The translations under genes were made by a program, and so were the position numbers. The notes beneath the pieces are model-generated. The model made no database searches. It was not told the DNA's origin and saw nothing but the letters and a program-made list of their open reading frames with translations. A stretch of 29,529 nt of DNA from an uncultured Eubacteriales bacterium (lineage in GTDB: Bacteria; Bacillota_A; Clostridia; Oscillospirales; Oscillospiraceae). The first letter of the stretch is position 1, and the number at the start of each line of letters is the position of its first letter. This document shows, one piece after another, positions 24,398 through 29,529 of the stretch. The stretch spans positions 1 through 29,529 of the forward strand of contig CATIYU010000143.1 in NCBI GenBank assembly GCA_949739085.1, read 5' to 3'.

Positions 24398-25512
24398 GGT
24401 TCAGTTGTGAAAAGGCGGTGCTGGAGGGCGCCGTAGCTGTCGCCAGCCGGGCAGTAGCCCGGAAAAGCTCACTCCCCGCCTTGGAGGGATTGCTGATCCG
24501 GACCGGTGGGGAAACCCTGACTATTTCCGGCTACAACCTGCAAACCGGCATCCGGGCAAAAATTGCGGTGGACGTTGCAGAGCCGGGTGAGATCGTCTTG
24601 AATGCAAAACTACTCAATGATATCATCCGCCGGATGCCTGACGATGTTGTAACTGTCGCCAATCGCAGCGGCACAACGGCCCGCCTTCAGTGCGGCGATG
24701 CAGATTTTGAGATATCCGTCCTATCCACCGCAGATTTTCCGGATCTGCCGGAGATGGAGGCGGAGCAGACGGTCTCTATTCAGCAGCGAACCCTCCGTGC
24801 CATGGTTGCAGAGACATCCTTTGCCATCTCCACTAACGCCAGCCGTCCGGTTCTCACTGGCGCGCTGTTTGAGGCGGGTGAGGATGCCCTGACCGTGGTG
24901 GCTGTAGATGGGTTCCGTCTGGCATTGCGAAAAATGCACTTGGAAGTAATCAAGGGCAGGGACTTGTCCTTTATCGTTCCAGGCCCGGCGCTGAACGAGG
25001 TTAGAACGATCTGCAGCGATACCGATGATCTGGTGGAGATTGCCCTGAGCAAACAGCACATCCTCTTTACCATAGGGGACGTGGAGCTGATCTGCCGCCG
25101 CCTGTCAGGGGAGTTCCTGGACTATCGCAGCGCCATCCCCCAGAACAACCCCATTGCGGTTATTGCAGACCCAAAGGCCCTGACTGAGAGCTTAAATCTG
25201 GTCTCCACGATTGTCTCAGAAAAGGACAAGGCATCTATCCGCTGCCGCTTTCAGGAAAACCGGGTCCAGTTTTCCGCCAGGACAAACGCCGGTGATGCAA
25301 AAGACATCTGCCGCTTGGAGGGAGACGGTGGTGGTCTGGAGATCGCTTTCAATGGCCGCTACCTGCTGGAAGCCCTGCGCTATGCTCCAGCTGACGTTGT
25401 GCGGATTGAGTTGAATACCGACGCAGCTCCGGCCATTATCGTCCCCGCAGACGGCAAGGACCACTTCCTCTACATGGTCCTGCCGGTTCGGCTGAAAGGA
25501 GGTACTGCATGA
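24394..25512 (+). CDS. dnaN: DNA polymerase III beta subunit (sliding clamp)
   Basis: This 372-aa protein is the length of a bacterial beta clamp and shows all three domains: MRFSCEKAVLEGAVAVASRA at the start, then SSLPALEGLLIRTGGETLTI, SVLSTADFPDLPEMEAEQTV, SRPVLTGALFEAGEDALTVV, AVDGFRLALRK, EFLDYRSAIPQ, and the C-terminal FLYMVLPVRL. The clamp encircles DNA and tethers polymerase and other proteins. A complete clamp inside a phage late operon is unusual; it may be an acquired host gene. It is coupled by ATGA overlaps to the sigma-like gene before and the membrane gene after. Confidence 0.93.
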   Translation: MRFSCEKAVLEGAVAVASRAVARKSSLPALEGLLIRTGGETLTISGYNLQTGIRAKIAVDVAEPGEIVLNAKLLNDIIRRMPDDVVTVANRSGTTARLQCGDADFEISVLSTADFPDLPEMEAEQTVSIQQRTLRAMVAETSFAISTNASRPVLTGALFEAGEDALTVVAVDGFRLALRKMHLEVIKGRDLSFIVPGPALNEVRTICSDTDDLVEIALSKQHILFTIGDVELICRRLSGEFLDYRSAIPQNNPIAVIADPKALTESLNLVSTIVSEKDKASIRCRFQENRVQFSARTNAGDAKDICRLEGDGGGLEIAFNGRYLLEALRYAPADVVRIELNTDAAPAIIVPADGKDHFLYMVLPVRLKGGTA

Positions 25513-25826
25513 CCGCGGAAGAAGTCGCCGTGGAGCTGGAGGGCCATACCCACGAGATTAAATCATTAAAGCACCGGATGGATGCGGTGGAGAAAGGGCA
25601 TGAAGCCCTGAACAAGCTGGCCACCGCCGTGGAGGTAATGGCATCAGAGCAGAGAACCCAGAGCGAGACTATGAGGGAGATCAAAAAAGACGTGACTGCA
25701 CTGGGGACGAAGGTAGACATCATTGAAAACAAACCGGCGAAGCGATGGGAGGGCTTGGTGGAAAAAGCCATTTGGGCCGTAATTGCCGCCGTTATCGCTT
25801 TCCTCTTGGGGAGGGTTGGGCTATGA
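25509..25826 (+). CDS. small membrane protein with coiled coil, XhlA-like
   Basis: This 105-aa protein has a charged helix (EGHTHEIKSLKHRMDAVEKG and more, about 10-78) followed by one transmembrane segment (AIWAVIAAVIAFLLGRVGL at the C-terminus). This matches holin-associated proteins such as hemolysin XhlA in layout. Its place at the start of the lysis cassette supports a lysis role. It overlaps dnaN and the next gene by four bases each. Confidence 0.65.
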   Translation: MTAEEVAVELEGHTHEIKSLKHRMDAVEKGHEALNKLATAVEVMASEQRTQSETMREIKKDVTALGTKVDIIENKPAKRWEGLVEKAIWAVIAAVIAFLLGRVGL

Positions 25827-26203
25827 GCGTGCTGCTGGCCGTTTTAGGCGTCCTCTTGGCACTTTTCGCCGTGACGGGTATCCCAATACTCCCCCGCCGC
25901 GGAAAGCGCGCAGGCTCCCTCCTGCATGGCATTACGGAGCTCCTTTTTGTGACCACGCAGGTCTCCGCCCTGGTCTGGGTATTCATCAGCTACGGCATCG
26001 CCATCTATGCCGCCGTCAGACTGGGGCAGGTCTACACCATGGCGGAACTCAGTGAGCCCGCCATCCACACCATTTTGGGTGTCGGCTTCCTGAAGGTGCT
26101 GGAAAACATCTTTGAGCACAATGACAGCCCGGTTTTTGGCCGGAGCAAAAAAGAAAACCCGCCCGGAGGCGGGGAGGAGGACACGTATGGGAAATCTATA
26201 TGA
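25823..26203 (+). CDS. membrane protein of the lysis cassette
   Basis: This 126-aa protein has two or three hydrophobic segments: LLAVLGVLLALFAVTGI at the start, LLFVTTQVSALVWVFISYGI in the middle and a weaker one near residue 80. The C-terminal tail is charged and Gly-rich. No family is recognised; position suggests a second holin or an antiholin. It overlaps the preceding gene by four bases and the LLH holin gene by 17. Confidence 0.55.
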   Translation: MSVLLAVLGVLLALFAVTGIPILPRRGKRAGSLLHGITELLFVTTQVSALVWVFISYGIAIYAAVRLGQVYTMAELSEPAIHTILGVGFLKVLENIFEHNDSPVFGRSKKENPPGGGEEDTYGKSI

Positions 26204-26591
26204 GATCATCGGGAATCTGCTGGCAGCCCTTGTACTGGGCCTGCTGGCCTATCTGACCCCAAAGGTCAAGAATTGGCTGGAGGCAAAGACCGGGAAGGCC
26301 ACATATGACCAGTTGATGCTGCTGGTCCAGTCCTTTGCCCGGGCGGCGGAGCAACTCTATCACGATAAGGACAAGAGTGGCGAGATGCGCCGCCAGTTTG
26401 TGCGGGAGCAGCTCCAGGCGCTTGGTGTGGAGGTCACGGAGGCAGTCATTAACATGATCGAGGGTGCCGTCTGGGAGATCAACACAGAAAACAAGAAGGC
26501 TTTGGTACAGGCGAAAGATGCTGTATTCGGGAATCCTGCGGAGCCTGATTGCCATATTGACGGGGTTAGAAAGGAGGAAGTCGGGGCATGA
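26187..26591 (+). CDS. phage holin, LLH family
   Basis: This 134-aa protein has an N-terminal membrane helix (LYEIIGNLLAALVLGLLAYL) then a long amphipathic region (YDQLMLLVQSFARAAEQLYH, then RRQFVREQLQALGVEVTEAV, NMIEGAVWEIN). This is the LLH holin layout known from Lactobacillus and clostridial phages. It forms membrane lesions that release the endolysin or dissipate the membrane potential. GGGAGGAGG precedes ATG 26187. Confidence 0.82.
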   Translation: MGNLYEIIGNLLAALVLGLLAYLTPKVKNWLEAKTGKATYDQLMLLVQSFARAAEQLYHDKDKSGEMRRQFVREQLQALGVEVTEAVINMIEGAVWEINTENKKALVQAKDAVFGNPAEPDCHIDGVRKEEVGA

Positions 26592-27118
26592 ATCCAATCC
26601 ATGATATTTTAGAGAAATTCTCCCACGGCGAGGCGAGCTTGGAGGAATCCAACACCGCTTTGAAGGAGGCAGGGGCCACCCTCTACTTGGACCCGGACCG
26701 AAGTCGGATCACAGAAGCGGAGCTGGCTGTGACCACAGTGGGCGACAGGCCGGAGGACGCCAGCGGCTTCGGCCTGCTGGATGTCGGCGTCGGTTCCAAG
26801 GTGAAAGTACGGGTCTGTAATGGGCGGCTGGCGGAATCCATCAACGAGGTTCTGGCGGACGGCTCTACCAGCATGACAGCCTATGTGCTGATCGGCGGTA
26901 AGCGGTATGAGGTCAAGGGGGACCGCTTGGCAGAGATCACGGAGCACAAGCCGCCTAAAGCGCCGGCAAACCGCACCCCCAAAACGCCGGATATGCGCCG
27001 CCGCACGGATTTGGCGGGCCGGGTAGTCACACAGCACACCCTTAGCGGGGATTTCGATGTCCATTACAACGACCTGGGCTATGCCGTGAAGGCAACAAGA
27101 AAGGGTGGCAGCCGATGA
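26588..27118 (+). CDS. hypothetical protein between holin and endolysin
   Basis: This 176-aa protein has an N-terminal helix (NPIHDILEKFSHGEASLEES), a central beta region (LLDVGVGSKVKVRVCNGRLA, then TSMTAYVLIGGKRYEVKGDR) and a basic, Pro-rich linker (EHKPPKAPANRTPKTPDMRR). No signal peptide or membrane segment is visible and I recognise no family. It overlaps the holin and endolysin genes by four bases each, so it is produced with them. Confidence 0.6.
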   Translation: MNPIHDILEKFSHGEASLEESNTALKEAGATLYLDPDRSRITEAELAVTTVGDRPEDASGFGLLDVGVGSKVKVRVCNGRLAESINEVLADGSTSMTAYVLIGGKRYEVKGDRLAEITEHKPPKAPANRTPKTPDMRRRTDLAGRVVTQHTLSGDFDVHYNDLGYAVKATRKGGSR

Positions 27119-27549
27119 ACGGGGCAGTGGTACACGCCTACAGCAAGGCGAGAGACGGCGCGGTGCAGCTCACCGACAACTTCAAGGTGTGGGAGTTCGC
27201 CTGCCAAGACGGCAGCGATGCTATCTTCATTTCCACTGAGTTGGCGCAGGTGCTCCAGAAGATTCGCAGCCGGTTTGGGAAGCCGGTAACCATCAACAGC
27301 GGGTATCGAACCTCGGTGCATAATGGCAGGGTGGGTGGTTCCCCCACCAGCCAACACCTCTATGGGATGGCGGCAGATATCGTGGTGCAGGGAACAACCC
27401 CGCAGGCAGTGGCCAAGTACGCGGAGACTCTGCTGACCGGCCGGGGCGGCATCGGCCTCTATTCTGGTTTCACCCATGTGGACGTCAGGGCCAAGAGGAG
27501 TAGGTGGGACTCCACCAGTGGTCGCGAGGTGGGAGTCAGCGGGTTCTAA
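27115..27549 (+). CDS. endolysin: M15-family D-Ala-D-Ala carboxypeptidase-like
   Basis: This 144-aa protein has the zinc peptidase motifs of the M15 family: SQHLYGMAADI with ligands His81 and Asp88, and FTHVDVR with His121. The preceding INSGYRTSVHN segment (60-70) is the conserved substrate-site loop. It would cut the peptide part of peptidoglycan at the end of infection. No separate cell-wall-binding domain is present, as is usual for the short type. It ends the late operon; its stop is inside a hairpin. Confidence 0.9.
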   Translation: MNGAVVHAYSKARDGAVQLTDNFKVWEFACQDGSDAIFISTELAQVLQKIRSRFGKPVTINSGYRTSVHNGRVGGSPTSQHLYGMAADIVVQGTTPQAVAKYAETLLTGRGGIGLYSGFTHVDVRAKRSRWDSTSGREVGVSGF

Positions 27550-27567
27550 GGGGAAAAGTTTCCCTTT
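27548..27567 (+). terminator. hairpin at the end of the late operon
   Basis: AAGGGGAAA (27548-27556) pairs with TTTCCCTTT (27559-27567), including one G-T pair; the stop codon of the endolysin lies in the left arm. The T-run is poor, so this is a weak terminator at best. A second copy of TTTCCCTTT follows at 27570-27578. Confidence 0.4.
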
Positions 27568-27590
27568 AGTTTCCCTTTCGCGGGGAGGGA

Positions 27591-27661
27591 CCGCTATTAT
27601 TATGGGGTCTAATATAATGCAGAAAACTTCCTTGTTTTTGTAGAATAGGCACCAATAGCGG
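27591..27661. repeat. spaced 8-bp inverted repeat near the phage end
   Basis: CCGCTATT (27591-27598) is repeated in inverted form as AATAGCGG (27654-27661), 55 bp apart, just before the attachment site. It could be part of an integrase/excision binding region. The structure is seen; the role is inference. Confidence 0.35.
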
Positions 27662-27704
27662 CACTTAACACACCCTAAAAGGGCCCATATTCCCAACCTG
27701 ACAA

Positions 27705-27727
27705 TTCAAGTCCAGTCACTCGGACCA
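27705..27727 (+). other. right attachment site: 3' end of a tRNA gene
   Basis: Bases 27705-27727 read as a tRNA 3' part: T-loop TTCAAGT (27705-27711), T-stem strand CCAGT, acceptor strand CACTCGG, then A73 and CCA (27725-27727). The five bases before it (GACAA) do not pair with CCAGT, so the T-stem is broken and only a 3' fragment is present. That is expected of an attR site made by integration into a tRNA gene. A 1-72 C-G pair with A73 would suit a bacterial tRNA-Pro, but the identity is uncertain. The intact tRNA should lie beyond the left end of the prophage, outside this window. Confidence 0.65.
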
Positions 27728-27733
27728 AAATAA

Positions 27734-27769
27734 GCAGACAGATCACCTTTTGGTGGTCTGTCTGCTTTT
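27734..27769 (+). terminator. terminator behind the tRNA fragment
   Basis: GCAGACAGATCACC (27734-27747) pairs with GGTGGTCTGTCTGC (27752-27765) around a TTTT loop, a 14-bp stem with one G-T pair, and TTTTA follows. It starts seven bases after the CCA end, so it is probably the native terminator of the host tRNA. Confidence 0.8.
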
Positions 27770-27806
27770 ATGCTTATAGAGATTTCGCTTCGCGCCTAAG
27801 GCGCAG

Positions 27807-27842
27807 AAGGGCCCCTCTGCTCTGCGCGGAGGGGCCCTTTTT
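27807..27842 (+). terminator. second strong terminator, host side
   Basis: AAGGGCCCCTC (27807-27817) pairs with GAGGGGCCCTT (27829-27839), and TTTTT covers 27838-27842. On the plus strand this is a classical terminator; on the minus strand it lies just beyond the end of the AbiH gene but lacks a long T-run. A smaller hairpin (GCGCC/GGCGC) precedes it. Confidence 0.75.
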
Positions 27843-27868
27843 GCGTTGAGGCCAGCGGGGCTTTGTAC

Positions 27869-29251
27869 CTACTCTTTCGGCTTCCGAAATCTCTCCAAGC
27901 ATGCGTCAATTGTCGGGTACATGGTAAAATTTTGGCACTTCAGCTGGCGCATAGTTGACTCAATCCTCTGCTTGTCCTCGTCGCTGAAGTAGGAGATGTG
28001 CCACTGCGGCGGAGCGGCCTGTTTGGGGCGTTCCGCCTTTGTCTCCCCGCTGCCGGAGGGAGGGCTCTTCTCCGCATGCCCGATGCCCCTTTTGCAGGCG
28101 CGGTGCAGCATTTTCATAAACCTTTTGTCCCTCCGCCAATTGCGCTCACACTGCTCGGCGAGGAACCGCCTGCGGACAGCGGCGGCCTCTATGCGCAGCA
28201 TCCGCTCACTCTCCGGATCTCCCTCTATAATGGGCGGGTAGGCACTCGGTATCACGCCCATGGAGCGGTAGCTCCCGTGGACGGCGTATTGGACATTCAT
28301 CTGGAACATCTCCATCGAATCCATCTGGTCCAAATACGCCTTGTCCTCCTCGCTCAAGTCCTCCTCCGGGTCCTCCACAGTGCCTTGGGTAGCGTTTACT
28401 ATATGGCGGAAATACCCGATATCCGCCGGCCCAAATGAGTGTCCAAGTACATAGATCTGCTTGATATCCTCCACCATCAGCCCATGTATGGCAAAAAAGA
28501 GGCACAGATCGCCAAAGTTGTCCTCTATGTGCTTGTCCGTATCATATAGAATTTCCTCTATAATGTACAGCCCCTGATACCTGCCGCCCAGCCGCTTCAG
28601 GGGCTGGTAGGGGGACTCGGGGTGGGTGGCGTGGCCAAATATGATGGACGCCGGGTCTGCCGCCTCCCCATGTATGTGGTACTCATCCTCCGGGTCGATC
28701 TGGAACCGCTTTGGCAGCGTGTCTGTATAATTGAAGTTGACAAACAGGCAGTTGTCGCCAAATTGGTACCCTGTTTCCTGCCCCTTTAGCTGGATGGTCC
28801 CAATCCAGTCGCAGAAGGCCTGCCGGAGGATGCGCTGTGCATTGTGTGCGCTTCGCTTCATCTCACTGAGCTCACGCCGCTCCTTGCCAAAGTACAGGTT
28901 CAGCCGCTGGGTGTCTATCTTGTTTAGTGAATCCTCAAATCTGTGCCAGAACATGTGGGACAGTCCTGTATCGGGCGTGAAGGGATTCCCGTACAGCAGC
29001 TCCACATCGCTGCACATCACGGGTTTTCCGGTTTGATCCAGCTTGGGCTTCCTGTCCGCGCCGTAGATTTTATACGCTTTGATCCGCAGTTTTCGGAGGA
29101 TCTCCTCCCGATGCGCATAATAGTATTCCTCAAACTGATCATAGCTTGTATTAAGTCCCTGCCAAATGTCGAAACCGTTTCCTATCAGGATTAAAGTGTC
29201 CTTATGAGGCGCCGCCGGCTGTACCGGCTCTCTCTTTTTTCTGCGCAGCAT
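27869..29251 (-). CDS. AbiH-family phage defence protein
   Basis: This 460-aa protein has the signature of the AbiH (bacteriophage abortive infection) family: LILIGNGFDIWQGLNTSYDQ near residues 20-39, LFVNFNYTDTLPKRF at about 169-183, YHIHGEA with IIFGH near 191-207, and VLGHSFGPADIGYF further on. The NGFD, FNYT and HGE motifs are shared with SIR2-like nucleotide-binding folds, so nucleotide or NAD binding is possible; the mechanism of AbiH is not established. It lies on the host side of the attachment site, on the opposite strand to the prophage. The C-terminal 90 residues are basic with a Pro/Gly-rich linker. Confidence 0.85.
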   Translation of the reverse strand: MLRRKKREPVQPAAPHKDTLILIGNGFDIWQGLNTSYDQFEEYYYAHREEILRKLRIKAYKIYGADRKPKLDQTGKPVMCSDVELLYGNPFTPDTGLSHMFWHRFEDSLNKIDTQRLNLYFGKERRELSEMKRSAHNAQRILRQAFCDWIGTIQLKGQETGYQFGDNCLFVNFNYTDTLPKRFQIDPEDEYHIHGEAADPASIIFGHATHPESPYQPLKRLGGRYQGLYIIEEILYDTDKHIEDNFGDLCLFFAIHGLMVEDIKQIYVLGHSFGPADIGYFRHIVNATQGTVEDPEEDLSEEDKAYLDQMDSMEMFQMNVQYAVHGSYRSMGVIPSAYPPIIEGDPESERMLRIEAAAVRRRFLAEQCERNWRRDKRFMKMLHRACKRGIGHAEKSPPSGSGETKAERPKQAAPPQWHISYFSDEDKQRIESTMRQLKCQNFTMYPTIDACLERFRKPKE

Positions 29252-29273
29252 ACGCCATAATCACCCCTCGTTC

Positions 29274-29302
29274 AGTGTACCACGAGGGAGGCGCTGGATC
29301 AA
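29274..29302 (-). promoter_or_regulatory. promoter of the AbiH gene
   Basis: On the minus strand TTGATC (29302-29297) and TACACT (29279-29274) are 17 bp apart, each matching four of six consensus bases. The likely start point lies about 15 bp before the ATG at 29251. Evidence is sequence pattern only. Confidence 0.5.
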
Positions 29303-29343
29303 TATCTTTCTGCCCAGTGAGAGGACAATCCCGCCGGGCTTTG

Positions 29344-29372
29344 TTGCTTTTCCCTTTCCGTTTTGCTATACT
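29344..29372 (+). promoter_or_regulatory. promoter of the GNAT gene
   Basis: A TATACT -10 (29367-29372) with an extended TGC in front (29364-29366) and a weak -35 TTGCTT (29344-29349) at 17 bp. It is about 42 bp before the ATG of the acetyltransferase gene. The pattern is seen; activity is inferred. Confidence 0.55.
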
Positions 29373-29414
29373 GTTCCGGAGTTACCGCCGACAACATCGC
29401 AGGAGGATCCTTCC

Positions 29415-29529
29415 ATGCTGACTATTGAAGCCCGCCGTATGCTGCTTACCGAGGCCGCGGAGACAGAGATCGACACCATCCTCGCCATGGAGCGCCACCC
29501 GGAGAATCGGGACTTCATCTGGATGGGCA
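29415..29529 (+). CDS. GNAT-family N-acetyltransferase, N-terminal part
   Basis: The window ends 38 codons into this gene. The start MLTIEARRMLLTEAAETEID followed by TILAMERHPENRDFIWMG matches the beginning of RimJ/RimL-like GNAT acetyltransferases (first strand, then an acidic helix and F.W.G). These enzymes move an acetyl group from acetyl-CoA to an amine; the substrate cannot be told. AGGAGG (29401-29406) precedes ATG 29415. It is host DNA, divergent from the AbiH gene. Confidence 0.7.
   Translation, partial: MLTIEARRMLLTEAAETEIDTILAMERHPENRDFIWMG

Noticed and set aside
27613..27618. A perfect TATAAT
   Set aside because: No suitable -35 element is found 16-18 bp upstream, and no gene follows on the plus strand before the terminator.
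1..29529. TAG recoded as a sense codon throughout the phage
   Set aside because: Terminase, portal, and tape measure all end in TAG at the expected protein ends, so only the capsid TAG is exceptional.
1..29529. CRISPR array or insertion sequence
   Set aside because: No regularly spaced repeats or transposase-like protein with terminal inverted repeats were seen.

Overview
The window is the late (structural and lysis) half of an integrated tailed prophage plus about 1.8 kb of flanking host chromosome. The high-GC, Shine-Dalgarno-rich, tightly overlapping genes and the protein families (LLH holin, Cys-rich KTR protein, P2-type contractile tail with a Firmicute flavour) point to a gut clostridium, probably of the Oscillospiraceae (Flavonifractor/Lawsonibacter-like). 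The host assignment is inference.

Layout, left to right. (1) 1-1320: an HUH rolling-circle Rep-like protein behind a leader hairpin, then a small zinc-ribbon (Cys-rich KTR) protein closed by a strong terminator. (2) 1321-1625: a gene-free stretch with a palindrome and direct repeats just before the terminase genes, a candidate cos/pac or late control region. (3) 1626-9754: packaging and head module with small and large (GpA-type) terminase, gpW-like joiner, lambda-type portal, prohead protease, major capsid precursor (interrupted by an in-frame TAG), DUF2190 decoration protein, and head-completion and tail-joining proteins. (4) 9755-10126: an antisense orphan hicB with its own promoter, inserted between the head and tail operons. 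(5) 10127-23085: a P2/Mu-like contractile tail with terminator-like protein, sheath, tube, frameshifting tail chaperone, tape measure (broken by a +1 indel), gpX, gpD, gpV, PAAR, gpU, gp25/W, J, I, collar fibre and two accessory fibre/adhesin proteins. (6) 23122-25512: a small helical protein, a dual-HTH sigma-region-4-like protein and a complete DnaN sliding clamp, translationally coupled. (7) 25509-27549: lysis cassette with two further membrane proteins, LLH holin, an unknown protein and an M15 peptidase endolysin. (8) 27550-27868: terminators and a 23-bp tRNA 3' end, read here as the right attachment site. (9) 27869-29529: host DNA with an AbiH-family phage-defence gene on the minus strand and the start of a GNAT acetyltransferase.

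How it works together: a lambda-like DNA-packaging head is combined with a P2-like myovirus tail. Rep, if functional, would start rolling-circle replication, and the phage brings its own clamp. The sigma-like protein next to the clamp recalls the architecture of T4 late transcription and is the most intriguing hypothesis here. Two lesions in essential virion genes (amber stop in the capsid, frameshift in the tape measure) suggest that the prophage is decaying, unless they are assembly errors or recoding sites. The -1 frameshift signal in the tail chaperone, by contrast, has all the hallmarks of programmed recoding.
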